Source of the DNA: Bacillota bacterium
Lineage (GTDB): Bacteria > Bacillota > UBA4882 > UBA10575
NCBI GenBank assembly: GCA_012838955.1
Contig: DUOH01000034.1
Span: 45,479 to 109,478, forward strand
DNA: 64,000 bases
Direction of reading: 5' to 3'
This document shows positions 26,277 to 34,683 of the stretch, piece after piece. The first letter of the stretch is position 1; every line of letters starts with the position of its first letter. A program made the position numbers and the translations under genes. A model generated the notes under the pieces. It was not told the DNA's origin. It ran no database searches and saw nothing but the letters and a program-made list of their open reading frames with translations.

Positions 26277-27188
26277 ATGGAGGAGAATTGGCGGGAAAAG
26301 CTCGTGGCGGATCTAGAGATTAATGATTATGCATATGACTTACCGTTGGCCCAGATTACATCATTTCGGATTGGAGGACCAGCCGATTTATTTGTGGAAC
26401 TTGCTACTCCCGGGCAATTAGGGGATGTAATCGAGTATTGTCAAAAAAAGAATATTCCCTGGTTCTTTATGGGCCGCGGTTCAAATTTGTTGGTCAGAGA
26501 TAAAGGCATTCGCGGTGTGGTCATCCGGTTGGGCAGGCAATTTTCCTATGTTAAAGTGGAAGGTCGGCGCTTGCAGGCCGGGGCTGCTACTCCCTTGAGT
26601 ATGGTTGCGGAGACCGCCGCTCGGCATTCCCTGGCCGGTTTGGAGTTCGCCTCCGGCATCCCGGGGAGTCTGGGCGGGGCGGTTTTCATGAATGCCGGCG
26701 CTTATGGAGGGGAAATGCAACAAGTTGTACAAGAAGTCGAGGTCTATCTCCCTGGACGGGGCAGGCGGGTTTTGGCTCGAGAGGATTTGCGCTTCGGCTA
26801 CCGCCACAGTGCATTACAGGAAGAGCAGATGATTGCTTTAGCCGCGCTCATGGAGTTAACCCCCGGAGAGAGCGGGGCGATTCGGGCCAAGATGTCAGAT
26901 TTAAACAGCAGAAGAAAGAGTAAACAACCGCTGACTCTACCAAGCGCCGGAAGTGTTTTTAAGCGGCCGGAGGGTTATTATGCGGGAACATTGATTCAGG
27001 AAGCCGGCTTAAAAGGAGTCAGGGTCGGTGATGCGCAGGTTTCGGAGAAACATACGGGGTTCATCGTCAATTTAGGACAGGCAACGGCAGAGGAAGTCCT
27101 GACCCTCATTACTCTAATTCGCAATGAGGTTAGAAAGAAATTCGGGGTTAATTTAGAACCGGAGCTCAGAGTAGTTGGAGAGGAATGA
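26277..27188 (+). CDS. murB: UDP-N-acetylenolpyruvoylglucosamine reductase
   Basis: 303 residues. FAD-binding motifs TSFRIGGPADLF and GRGSNLLVRDKG, the GIPGSLGGAVFMNAGAYGGE loop, catalytic SAGSVFKRP and a late Glu in LEPELRVVG. The short length indicates a type II MurB of Gram-positive pattern. It makes UDP-MurNAc in the cytoplasm for peptidoglycan. The ATG at 26277 has GGGTGAG upstream; a TTG one codon earlier is open. Its stop overlaps the start of a small ORF (ATGA). Confidence 0.96.
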   Translation: MEENWREKLVADLEINDYAYDLPLAQITSFRIGGPADLFVELATPGQLGDVIEYCQKKNIPWFFMGRGSNLLVRDKGIRGVVIRLGRQFSYVKVEGRRLQAGAATPLSMVAETAARHSLAGLEFASGIPGSLGGAVFMNAGAYGGEMQQVVQEVEVYLPGRGRRVLAREDLRFGYRHSALQEEQMIALAALMELTPGESGAIRAKMSDLNSRRKSKQPLTLPSAGSVFKRPEGYYAGTLIQEAGLKGVRVGDAQVSEKHTGFIVNLGQATAEEVLTLITLIRNEVRKKFGVNLEPELRVVGEE

Positions 27189-27376
27189 GCAAACAGCGCA
27201 ACCGCAGGCGCGTGACAAACTCTGGCGCGCGAGAGGATCAGCGTAGGCTTAGGAGTAAAATTCCAGCAGGAATAGGCTGGGAGCAAACAGAAAATGAGAT
27301 CACAATAACAACAGGCTTTGCTCATCATGATGGGGGGAGGGCCGGATTTGTTTCAGTGTTTAAAGCATATGCATAA
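27185..27376 (+). CDS. Small Arg-rich ORF between murB and the beta-propeller gene
   Basis: 63 codons, unrecognised. It starts in an ATGA overlap with murB behind GGAGAGG and ends 8 nt inside the next gene, so it fits exactly between the two with coupling at both ends. The first 25 residues are strongly basic (SKQRNRRRVTN). No membrane helix. It may be a real small protein, a leader that couples translation of the next gene, or the remnant of a larger gene such as ftsQ, which often follows murB and starts with a basic stretch. Confidence 0.4.
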   Translation: MSKQRNRRRVTNSGAREDQRRLRSKIPAGIGWEQTENEITITTGFAHHDGGRAGFVSVFKAYA

Positions 27377-28316
27377 ACAAGTTATTGTTAGTCTGCTGTT
27401 TTTAATCTTCTTCTCTTCCTATTCTTTTCTCCCAGGGTTTGCCCAGTCCAAGCCCGAACGGTTGCTCTCCGAGGATTATGATGTCTGGAGTTGCGACTGG
27501 AGCAGTACGGGCAGGCTCGTCTTCTCCGGGAAACCCAAGGGTGAGAACGGGATGGCGTTGCGGGTCTGGTTGTATAATTTTAACAAGAAAGATCCTATTC
27601 CCTGGACAGGGACGGGTTCATTAATTGATCTCTCTCCTAAATGGGCGCCGGACGGATCCGGGGTGGTTATGATTCGCCGACGGGTCACTTCTACGGACAC
27701 ACAAGGCTTACCTTCCGCCGTATGGTGGAAAGCCTTTCCTTCCGGTGAGGGGTTACAGTTAACCAGCGGTCCGTGGGATGCCGATCCGGCGTGGGCGCCG
27801 GATGGCAAAAAAGTCGTTTTTGTGCGGGGAGACGGGCCCAACCGTACTGCCCTGGCAGTTGTGGGGAGAGACGGAGGAAAAGTGAAGAATCTCACGCCCG
27901 TCTCCGAAGCCGTTATATCTACTCCCTGCTGGGGAAAGGATGGGCGGATTTATTTCACCCGGATTGAGCGGAAAACCGGAAAAAGCGGTATTTATGTATT
28001 GAATCCCACTACCGGTCAGGAAAGAGTTTTGCTTAGAGATGAAGATGATCATAGATTCCCGGTGCTTTCTCCGCAGGGCCGGTATCTGGCTTATGTCTCA
28101 ACCAGAGGTTTAGCGGTGAAAGAGAATAAACTGATTATGGACCGGGGTGTGCTATATGTTCGTGATCTAAAGACCGGCCGTGAGCATAAAGTGACGGAAG
28201 GGGTCAGTATGAATGGCGCTCCACCGGTCTGGAGCCCGGACGGGAAAAAGTTGGTGTTTTTTAGTTTTCGTAGTAAACGCCCAGCCATGTGGGTTGTAAA
28301 ATGGGACGGTAAATAG
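27369..28316 (+). CDS. Exported TolB-like beta-propeller (PD40 repeat) protein
   Basis: 315 residues with a signal peptide (KQVIVSLLFLIFFSSYSFL, cleavage near GFAQ-SK). Repeated PD40/WD40-like blades are visible, such as LSPKWAPDGSGVVMI, DPAWAPDGKKVVFV, PVLSPQGRYLAYV and PVWSPDGKKLVFF. Such propellers act as protein or ligand scaffolds outside the membrane. There is no Tol-Pal system here. The ATG at 27369 overlaps the stop of the 63-codon ORF and lacks its own good ribosome site, so it is probably translated by coupling. Confidence 0.85.
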   Translation: MHKQVIVSLLFLIFFSSYSFLPGFAQSKPERLLSEDYDVWSCDWSSTGRLVFSGKPKGENGMALRVWLYNFNKKDPIPWTGTGSLIDLSPKWAPDGSGVVMIRRRVTSTDTQGLPSAVWWKAFPSGEGLQLTSGPWDADPAWAPDGKKVVFVRGDGPNRTALAVVGRDGGKVKNLTPVSEAVISTPCWGKDGRIYFTRIERKTGKSGIYVLNPTTGQERVLLRDEDDHRFPVLSPQGRYLAYVSTRGLAVKENKLIMDRGVLYVRDLKTGREHKVTEGVSMNGAPPVWSPDGKKLVFFSFRSKRPAMWVVKWDGK

Positions 28317-28319
28317 GCG

Positions 28320-28425
28320 CGATTAGGCGATGGGCGCGTAGGCCAAGCCCTTAGTCTTAACTATACGGGCTTGGCAGGGTGTCGGAAGGCCGTGATAGCG
28401 TGAGCTACCGTTTACGAGACCACTG
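28320..28425 (+). ncRNA. Possible structured RNA upstream of the MocR gene
   Basis: A perfect 9-bp inverted repeat (GCCAAGCCC 28342-28350, GGGCTTGGC 28367-28375) is followed by a second compact region with a TAGC-GTGA-GCTA hairpin closed by a GNRA loop and a CGG-AAGG-CCG hairpin. A terminator follows directly. It may be the 3' leader part of a small RNA or a riboregulator of the next gene; no known family fits. Confidence 0.35.
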
Positions 28426-28460
28426 ACCACCCAAAATTCCTACTTGGTGGTTCTTTTTTT
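28426..28460 (+). terminator. Terminator between the beta-propeller and MocR genes
   Basis: ACCACC/GGTGGT stem with a 14-nt loop followed by TCTTTTTTT. It could end the upstream operon or act as an attenuator for the MocR gene. Confidence 0.7.
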
Positions 28461-28503
28461 ATTCGGCTTTTTGTGGCAGAATAGAGGCAAGAAGGAGAAG
28501 AGT

Positions 28504-29943
28504 ATGTTTGAGAATCTTCGCTTTTCGGGAAAACGCCCTATTTACTTACAGATTAAGGATTATATCAAAAAAATGATCCTGGCCGGTCTTTTGCAGCCGG
28601 GGGTAAAACTTCCTTCCACCAGAGAGCTGGCGGAGATGCTGAAGGTCAGCAGAAATTCGGTGATCTCCGCTTATCAGTACTTGGAGGATGACGGTTTCAT
28701 TCTGATGGAGAAAGGGCGCGGGGCTTTTGTTTCGTTTACCGAGGTTAAATCCGAACCCGGGCTGGTTCTGACCTGGGAGGAGATGGTGACGGACTATGCC
28801 AGGCTGGCCGCAGCATTAGATATTGAAAAAAAGGAGTTAAAATGGGAGAAGGGGATGATCTCTTTTAAAAGTATCGCTCCGGATCCTTCCCTCTTTGGGC
28901 TAGAAGATTTTAAAAAATCTTTCCTGCAGCGTTTCTCCTTGGAAGGCGCTAAATTGTTAAATTACGGATACGCTAAAGGTTACAAGCAATTAATGGAATA
29001 TATTATGGAATACATGAAGAACAAAGGGTTAAACCCGGCCGGAAAGGATATTATGATCACTAATGGATTTACAGAAGGGTTTAACCTGGTGCTCTCCGCT
29101 TTGCTGCACAGGGGTGACCGGATAGTCTGCGAGAACCCTACTCATAATACAGCCATCAAAATTATGAACCTGGCGGGGCTGCGGATCTGTGGCGTAAAAA
29201 TGAGAGAGGACGGAATCTGCGTTGAGGAATTAAAGAAGCTCTTGGCCGGTGGAGGAATCAAGGCCGGCTTTCTGATTCCTTCGTATCATAATCCCACGGG
29301 ACTTGTGATGTCGCCGGAAAAACGTGTGGAAATCCTGAAAATCTTCACTGACTATCAGGTGCCCATTATTGAGGATGGCTTCAATGAAGAACTGCGTTTC
29401 TCCGGATCCCATGTAGCGCCCTTAATTGCACTATCCGGTAAGGGAAACGGCGTGATTTATATCGGGAGTTTTTCCAAGATTCTCTTTCCCGGGTTGCGGA
29501 TTGGTTGGGTAATCGGCGATGCCAAACTAATTTCTTATCTGGAGAGCGTAAAACGGAGCGCCAATATTCACACTTCCTTTCCGGACCAGGCCATTCTCTA
29601 TGAGTACCTCCAGAACGGCTACTTTGAAAGGTACCTGAAGAAAGCGCGGAAAGTCTATAAAGAGCGGCATGACTGCGCTGTCCGCCTGGCCAGACAATAC
29701 ATTCCGGCCACCCGGATTTGGGGAGAAGGCGGCCTGCATATCTTCGTGGAACTGGCAGGTGTGAACGCTCGTACCCTATTGCGGGAGTGTTATAAAAGAA
29801 ACGTCCTCTATATGCCGGGTGATATATTTTATACCAACGGGGGAGGAGAGAATGCGTTTAGATTGGGGATTTCCCGGGTGAACCTGGAACAGATTGAAAC
29901 AGGGATTAAGGTTATCGGGGAGGTAATCGAGGGCCTGCAATAA
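28504..29943 (+). CDS. MocR-type (GntR/aminotransferase) regulator or aminotransferase
   Basis: 479 residues. N-terminal GntR winged helix (about 1-75: RPIYLQIKDYIKKMI, PSTRELAEMLKVSRNSVISAYQYLE) fused to a fold type I aminotransferase domain with the PLP Lys in GSFSKILFPGLRIGW and NPTG-like YHNPTGLV. MocR proteins sense amino acids or PLP; PdxR, GabR and TauR are examples. No obvious target gene lies next to it except alaA, 150 nt downstream. The ATG at 28504 has AAGGAG. Confidence 0.92.
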   Translation: MFENLRFSGKRPIYLQIKDYIKKMILAGLLQPGVKLPSTRELAEMLKVSRNSVISAYQYLEDDGFILMEKGRGAFVSFTEVKSEPGLVLTWEEMVTDYARLAAALDIEKKELKWEKGMISFKSIAPDPSLFGLEDFKKSFLQRFSLEGAKLLNYGYAKGYKQLMEYIMEYMKNKGLNPAGKDIMITNGFTEGFNLVLSALLHRGDRIVCENPTHNTAIKIMNLAGLRICGVKMREDGICVEELKKLLAGGGIKAGFLIPSYHNPTGLVMSPEKRVEILKIFTDYQVPIIEDGFNEELRFSGSHVAPLIALSGKGNGVIYIGSFSKILFPGLRIGWVIGDAKLISYLESVKRSANIHTSFPDQAILYEYLQNGYFERYLKKARKVYKERHDCAVRLARQYIPATRIWGEGGLHIFVELAGVNARTLLRECYKRNVLYMPGDIFYTNGGGENAFRLGISRVNLEQIETGIKVIGEVIEGLQ

Positions 29944-29949
29944 CTTGGC

Positions 29950-29990
29950 TTTAATAATTAATGTAATATAATATATAATATTATATATTT
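29950..29990. other. Very AT-rich palindromic stretch before alaA
   Basis: Nearly pure A/T with alternating AATATAATATATAATATT-type symmetry. It may hold the alaA promoter or an operator, but the low complexity prevents a firm -10/-35 call. Confidence 0.35.
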
Positions 29991-30095
29991 TTGTCCACGG
30001 CGGTTTTAAGAATTCTCTTTGTACGGATGGCGGAGCGAACCCTGTGCGACGCGGCCCGCTATACGTACGGAGATCATATTTTAGGAGGAAGAAAA

Positions 30096-31328
30096 ATGCG
30101 TGTTTTTAAGAAATCGAGTAAATTGGAGAATGTATGTTATGATATTCGGGGACCTGTGTTGGAAGAAGCCACCCGCATGGAGGAGGAAGGCCATAAACTA
30201 ATCAAGTTGAATATTGGTAATCCAGCGCCTTTCGGCTTGATGGCTCCTGATGAGATCATTCGTGACGTCATCTTGAACCTGCCGAACGCCACGGGGTACA
30301 GTGACTCCAGGGGGATCTTTCCCGCCCGGAAAGCCATTGTCCATTATTGCCAGGAGAAGGGGATCCCGGGGGTAGGGATGGACGATATTTACATCGGAAA
30401 TGGGGTTAGTGAATTGGTTGTCCAGGCCATGCAGGGGTTATTGGACAACGGAGATGAAATCTTAATTCCCGCGCCGGACTACCCGTTATGGACCGCTGCG
30501 GTGAACCTGGCGGGCGGAACGGCCGTGCACTACCTCTGTGATGAGGCGGCGGACTGGTACCCGGATCTGAAAGATATCAAAAGTAAGATTACTCCTAAGA
30601 CCAAGGGGATTGTCTTGATTAACCCGAATAATCCAACGGGTGCGGTTTATCCGGTAGAAATCCTCCAGAAAATTGTAGATCTCGCCGCCGAGCATGAGCT
30701 CATCGTCTTTTCAGATGAAATATATGACAAGATTCTGTACGATGGGGTCACACATACCTCCACCGCCTCCCTCTCCGATGACGTCCTCTTCATCACTTTC
30801 AATGGGCTCTCCAAATCACACCGGATCGCCGGTTTTCGGGTCGGCTGGATGGTAATCAGCGGCAAGAAAGAAGGGGCCGAGGATTATCTGGAGGGATTAC
30901 GGATCTTAGCCTCTATGCGGCTTTGCAGTAATGTGCCCGCTCAATATGCTATTCAAACTGCTTTGGGTGGTTATCAAAGTATTAATGATCTGGTGGCGCC
31001 CGGGGGACGGCTCAGAGAACAAAGAGACTTTGCTTATGAGGCCATCAATTCCATTCCCGGCCTCTCTTGCACTAAACCGCGGGGAGCTTTTTATATGTTC
31101 CCCCGACTTGATACCCGCCGCTTTCAAGTGACTGACGACCAAAAATTCATCTTGGACCTACTCTTACAGGAGAAGATCCTGGTGGTACAGGGAACCGGAT
31201 TTAACTGGCAGGCTCCGGATCATTTTCGTCTGGTCTTTCTCCCGGAGTTGAATGAGTTAAGGACCGCCTTGGACAGGTTGGGAAGGTTTTTAGCAGGTTA
31301 CCGGCAGCAGGGAGCGGAAGCTGTCTAG
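30096..31328 (+). CDS. alaA: Alanine-type aminotransferase AlaA
   Basis: 410 residues, like the 405 of E. coli AlaA (glutamate-pyruvate aminotransferase). Motifs: KLIKLNIGNPAPFG at the N-terminus, INPNNPTGAVY, FSDEIYDKILYDG and the PLP Lys in FNGLSKSHRIAGFRVGW. It converts pyruvate and glutamate to alanine and 2-oxoglutarate. The long upstream extension of the frame is ignored because ATG 30096 has TTAGGAGGAA. birA follows 16 nt later. Confidence 0.92.
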   Translation: MRVFKKSSKLENVCYDIRGPVLEEATRMEEEGHKLIKLNIGNPAPFGLMAPDEIIRDVILNLPNATGYSDSRGIFPARKAIVHYCQEKGIPGVGMDDIYIGNGVSELVVQAMQGLLDNGDEILIPAPDYPLWTAAVNLAGGTAVHYLCDEAADWYPDLKDIKSKITPKTKGIVLINPNNPTGAVYPVEILQKIVDLAAEHELIVFSDEIYDKILYDGVTHTSTASLSDDVLFITFNGLSKSHRIAGFRVGWMVISGKKEGAEDYLEGLRILASMRLCSNVPAQYAIQTALGGYQSINDLVAPGGRLREQRDFAYEAINSIPGLSCTKPRGAFYMFPRLDTRRFQVTDDQKFILDLLLQEKILVVQGTGFNWQAPDHFRLVFLPELNELRTALDRLGRFLAGYRQQGAEAV

Positions 31329-31344
31329 AAGAAGGAGAACACAG

Positions 31345-32343
31345 ATGCAAGGGTTCGGTGAAATTCTGGATTTATTAGCGACCGGAGAGTATGTTTCCGG
31401 TGAGGATCTGGCGACCCGGTTGGGGATTACCAGGGCTGCGGTGTGGAAACAACTGAAAACCCTGCGGGAGTTGGGCTATGAAATAGTAGCCTCTTCCGGA
31501 AAGGGTTATCTCTTACAAGCCCGACCGGATCGGCTCTATCCTTGGGAAGTGACGAAAAATTTGCATACGAAGGTAATGGGCCGTCATATTGAGTATTACG
31601 ATCGAATCTCCTCCACGAATCAAAGGGCTAAAGAGTTGTTGGCGGAAAGTCCGGTGGAGGGGACACTCATTTTGGCGGAGGAACAAACTGCCGGGCGGGG
31701 CCGTTTGGGTAGAAATTGGTTTTCCCCACCCGGCTCCGCTTTGTACAGCACTTTGATTTTAAAACCTCAATTGCCCCCGTACGATTTGCCTAAGTTGACA
31801 CTGGTCGCGGCCGTAGCCCTCTCCAAAACCATTGCGCGGGAGTTACACGAAAGGCCCTTGATTAAGTGGCCTAATGACCTTTATTTGCAGGGAAAGAAGA
31901 TCTCCGGGATCCTAACGGAACTCTCCGGTGAGCTGGGACGGGTGGAGTTTTTACTCCTGGGGGTGGGAGTTAATGTTAATCAACACCCGGAAGATTTTCC
32001 GGAGGAGATCAGGGAGAAGGCCGGTTCGTTACGGAGTATTTTAGGTAAAGAAGAAAAGATTTCCAGATCTGGTTTACTCCGGAGTTACCTGCAGATATTG
32101 GAAGACGAGTACTTTAAGGCGCTACGGAAGGGCTTTGCCGAGACGCTGGCTTATTGCAGGCAATATTCGGCCACTTTGGGACGGCAGGTTGAGGTAAGCG
32201 ACGGAGAGCGGGTCTTACGGGGAAAAGCGGTGATGATTGAGGAAGATGGTAGTTTGACTCTGGAAGTTGAATCCGGGGCCAGAACCAGAGTGTTTTCGGG
32301 AGATGTTAGCCTGGTGGGCCCGGATCGACCGGGCAAAACATAA
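31345..32343 (+). CDS. birA: Biotin-protein ligase / biotin operon repressor
   Basis: 332 residues: an N-terminal winged helix (about 1-60, DLATRLGITRAAVWKQLKTL) and a biotin-ligase domain with GRGRLGRNWFSP and KWPNDLYLQGKKISGIL, plus the C-terminal SH3-like domain. It attaches biotin to carboxylase carrier proteins and, through the helix, likely represses biotin genes. No BirA operator or biotin gene is seen in the window. It is probably co-transcribed with alaA. Confidence 0.95.
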   Translation: MQGFGEILDLLATGEYVSGEDLATRLGITRAAVWKQLKTLRELGYEIVASSGKGYLLQARPDRLYPWEVTKNLHTKVMGRHIEYYDRISSTNQRAKELLAESPVEGTLILAEEQTAGRGRLGRNWFSPPGSALYSTLILKPQLPPYDLPKLTLVAAVALSKTIARELHERPLIKWPNDLYLQGKKISGILTELSGELGRVEFLLLGVGVNVNQHPEDFPEEIREKAGSLRSILGKEEKISRSGLLRSYLQILEDEYFKALRKGFAETLAYCRQYSATLGRQVEVSDGERVLRGKAVMIEEDGSLTLEVESGARTRVFSGDVSLVGPDRPGKT

Positions 32344-32383
32344 TCTCCAGGTCTGGGAGTTGGTGGTTTCCCCCATAAAAGAA

Positions 32384-32406
32384 AAACCCGAAAACGGGTT
32401 TAGATT
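32384..32406 (+). terminator. Weak terminator after birA
   Basis: AAACCCG-AAAA-CGGGTTT stem followed by AGATTTT; A-rich on the other side as well, so it could work in both directions. Confidence 0.5.
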
Positions 32407-32566
32407 TTGTTGTTCCTGCGAAAGATTAAGATCATAGTCTTTCCTCGTTTTTTGAGGATGGGGTTTAAAATACCCGCGAGAAATCGGCACACATTATTTC
32501 CCTCCTTTTTTGCGCGCGGAGTTGCCCCGCAAACAGAGCAAAAGCACTTGAATTTTCCCTAAACTC

Positions 32567-32595
32567 TTTACAACTTGGTTGCTTCATTATATGAT
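32567..32595 (+). promoter_or_regulatory. Sigma-A promoter upstream of the gcvH-like gene
   Basis: -35 TTTACA, 17-bp spacer, -10 TATGAT, about 48 bp before the start codon. Confidence 0.65.
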
Positions 32596-32642
32596 CAAAT
32601 TATTAATTGGTGATTTCGGTAGGGAACAGGGCCAGAGTATGA

Positions 32643-33041
32643 ATGGGGGGTATTCCTTTGATTCCAGGGGATTTGAAATATACTCAAGATCATGTCTGGA
32701 TTCGGGTGAAGGGCGATCAAGCTTTTGTCGGCATCACCGATTATGCCCAGAGTAAATTGGGGGATATTGTCTTTGCGGATCTGCCGGCAGTAGGCGAGAA
32801 GATCAAATATAGAGCACAACTTGGGCAGATTGAAGCCATCAATAAAGTAACTCAATTATATAGTCCTGTTTCCGGCGAGATACTGGAGGTCAATGATGAG
32901 CTACAGTTTAGTCCGGAGTTGTTAAACCAGGATCCCTATGGCAAGGGCTGGATTGCCCTGATTGAGCTGGCTAAACCGGAAGAATCTCATAGCTTACTGA
33001 CGGCGGAGGATTACCGTAAATTAATTGACGGGTCAAGTTAA
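32643..33041 (+). CDS. gcvH: GcvH-like protein lacking the canonical lipoyl-lysine
   Basis: 132 residues, aligning over its whole length with glycine cleavage H protein (DLKYTQDHVWI, GITDYAQSKLGDIVF, SPVSGEILEVNDEL, SPELLNQDPYGKGWI). In the lipoylation hairpin B. subtilis has ESVKTVSELY, and here it is EAINKVTQLY: Asn67 sits where the lipoyl-Lys belongs and a Lys follows one place later. No gcvT or gcvP is near. It may be lipoylated on the shifted Lys, act in another lipoyl process, or not carry lipoate. A TTG at 32658 preceded by GGGGGG is an alternative start giving a more usual N-terminus. Confidence 0.85.
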   Translation: MGGIPLIPGDLKYTQDHVWIRVKGDQAFVGITDYAQSKLGDIVFADLPAVGEKIKYRAQLGQIEAINKVTQLYSPVSGEILEVNDELQFSPELLNQDPYGKGWIALIELAKPEESHSLLTAEDYRKLIDGSS

Positions 33042-33117
33042 GATCGATTAAACCAGGGAAGGTACTGCGAGGAGTGGACCATACCGGTTAGAGCGGATGG
33101 TCTGAAGACGCGCATGT

Positions 33118-33147
33118 CCATAGCTATGGACAACAGCTATGGACAAC
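33118..33147. repeat. Short palindrome and tandem repeat
   Basis: CCATAGCTATGG palindrome (33118-33129) overlapping two head-to-tail copies of AGCTATGGACAAC (33122-33134, 33135-33147), just before the DUF951 gene. Confidence 0.7.
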
Positions 33148-33174
33148 TTTACGGCTGGAAGCTGGAGGGTTACG

Positions 33175-33393
33175 ATGAAACAACCAGGCAAGTTTTTCGT
33201 TGGTGATCAGGTACGGATGAAGAAACCTCACCCATGTGGGGGTACCGATTGGGAGATCTTAAGAGTAGGGATGGATTTTCGGCTGAAATGTCTGACCTGT
33301 GGCCGTCTAATCCTGATTCCCCGGATAAAATTTGAAAAAGGACTAAAGAAAGTAATAAGTAGTGTTTTTACGGACAACTCTGCTGAGGTATAA
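33175..33393 (+). CDS. DUF951 protein
   Basis: 72 residues. The family pattern is complete: VGDQVRMKKPHPCGG, WEILRVGMDFRLKCLTCGRL, PRIKFEKGLKKV. The single Cys in HPCG together with CLTC suggests a metal-binding knuckle. Function unknown; it is conserved next to the rpsF-ssb-rpsR cluster in many Bacillota, as here. The ATG at 33175 has a GGAGGG site. Confidence 0.93.
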   Translation: MKQPGKFFVGDQVRMKKPHPCGGTDWEILRVGMDFRLKCLTCGRLILIPRIKFEKGLKKVISSVFTDNSAEV

Positions 33394-33394
33394 C

Positions 33395-33423
33395 TTGTCT
33401 GCGGAGACTAATAGTGTTATAAT
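33395..33423 (+). promoter_or_regulatory. Sigma-A promoter of the rpsF-ssb-rpsR operon
   Basis: -35 TTGTCT, 17-bp spacer, -10 TATAAT (33418-33423). The predicted start leaves a leader of about 75 nt. Confidence 0.8.
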
Positions 33424-33444
33424 AGTCTCTGTGGCGCACAAGAG

Positions 33445-33500
33445 AGCGCGACTTCCCTGTCCCTTTTTAGTAGGGACCATCAGTCCATAGGGAGGAGGTG
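33445..33500 (+). promoter_or_regulatory. Possible S6/S18 autoregulatory leader
   Basis: The leader holds a GTCCC/GGGAC hairpin (33459-33463, 33473-33477) just before the GGAGGAGG site of rpsF. Many bacteria control this operon by S6:S18 binding to a leader hairpin; I could not match the conserved bulge, so the assignment is tentative. Confidence 0.3.
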
Positions 33501-33504
33501 TAAA

Positions 33505-33795
33505 ATGATGGCGACATATGAAGCATTACTGGTCTTTAACCCTCAATTAGAGGAAGAGGCATTAGAGGACGCCATCACCAAGTTTGAAGAGGTGGTTAAG
33601 GTCGGCGCAGGTGAGATCACCAAATCAGACCGGTGGGGAAAACGGCGGCTTGCTTATGAGATTAACGGCTGTACTGAAGGTTTTTACCATCTCATGGAGA
33701 TTAACGGCTCAGGTTCAACAATCAGTGAATTGGACCGAGTTTTACGTATCTCCGATGATGTTATTCGTCATCTGATTGTGAAGGCCAACACCTGA
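33505..33795 (+). CDS. rpsF: Ribosomal protein S6
   Basis: 96 residues. [16 protein letters not shown] start, [22 protein letters not shown] middle and [18 protein letters not shown] end are typical. Partner of S18 on the small-subunit platform. Two ATGs in a row (33505, 33508) follow GGAGGAGGTG; either could be used. It is first gene of the operon with ssb and rpsR. Confidence 0.97.
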   Translation: MMATYEALLVFNPQLEEEALEDAITKFEEVVKVGAGEITKSDRWGKRRLAYEINGCTEGFYHLMEINGSGSTISELDRVLRISDDVIRHLIVKANT

Positions 33796-33814
33796 GAAAA
33801 GGCGGTGTTGTGAA

Positions 33815-34222
33815 GTGAATCATATCGTATTAATCGGTAGGTTGACCAGGGATCCGGAACTGCGGTACACTCCTAATGGAGTGGCTGTTACTCATTTTAC
33901 CGTAGCTGTTGACCGACGTTTCACCAACCAAGCGGGAGAAAGAGAAACGGATTTTATTCCGATTGTCACTTGGCAAAAATTGGCCGAAAACTGCGCTAAT
34001 CACTTGCGTAAAGGGAGATTAGTCGCGGTTGAAGGGAGACTGCAGATTCGCAGTTACGAAGCGCAAGACGGCCAAAGACGCCGGGTGGCTGAGGTTGTAG
34101 CCGGAAATGTAGAGTTTCTCGACTGGGGTTCCGAAACGAAAGGTTCGTCCGGAGAGACCGTCTCAACCAGTGACAGTGACGACGAATTCGGAGATATTAA
34201 CCTTGATGATTTACCGTTCTAA
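33815..34222 (+). CDS. ssb: Single-stranded DNA-binding protein
   Basis: 135 residues with an OB fold ([56 protein letters not shown]) and a short acidic linker ending in the DDLPF tip that recruits partner proteins. GTG start. Lies between rpsF and rpsR, the standard Bacillota arrangement. Confidence 0.97.
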   Translation: MNHIVLIGRLTRDPELRYTPNGVAVTHFTVAVDRRFTNQAGERETDFIPIVTWQKLAENCANHLRKGRLVAVEGRLQIRSYEAQDGQRRRVAEVVAGNVEFLDWGSETKGSSGETVSTSDSDDEFGDINLDDLPF

Positions 34223-34311
34223 CCGAATCTGTTCTGTATGGCGTCCGGATGAAAGTTTTTCGTCTCCGGTCTGTACGGACATGTTCGGTACGTTCGAACT
34301 TGGAGGTGAAA

Positions 34312-34542
34312 ATGTTGGCTCGTGAAAGAGGAAAAAAGAAGAGACGAGTCTGTGCTTTTTGCGTAGATAAGGTAGAAACTGTTGATTATAAAGAGATTGG
34401 CCGTTTACGGAAGTATATTACGGAAAGAGGAAAGATCCTTCCCCGGCGGATTTCCGGTAATTGCGCCCATCATCAGCGGCAGCTGACGATCGCGATTAAA
34501 CGGGCGAGGCAAGTGGCGCTGTTACCTTATAGCAGTGACTAA
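34312..34542 (+). CDS. rpsR: Ribosomal protein S18 (zinc-ribbon form)
   Basis: 76 residues. CAFC near residue 15 and NCAHH later make this the Cys-containing (C+) form likely to bind zinc. The rest ([45 protein letters not shown]) is canonical. The ATG at 34312 has GGAGGTG; the upstream open frame is ignored. Confidence 0.96.
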   Translation: MLARERGKKKRRVCAFCVDKVETVDYKEIGRLRKYITERGKILPRRISGNCAHHQRQLTIAIKRARQVALLPYSSD

Positions 34543-34571
34543 AAACAGAGTTTTAAAAGAGGGTTTTATGG

Positions 34572-34605
34572 AGAAAAGAGGAGGCTTCGGGCCTCCTTCT
34601 TTTCA
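34572..34605 (+). terminator. Terminator after rpsR
   Basis: GAAAAGAGGAGGC pairs with GCCTCCTTCTTTTC (one bulged T) around a TTCGG loop; the lower stem doubles as the T-rich tail. Confidence 0.85.
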
Positions 34606-34683
34606 CTGCTTTTCCCATACTTTTGGGGAAGGAAAACCTAACCCCATGTTGAAATAGAAGGAGAAGATGAAGGGGGAAGACCA

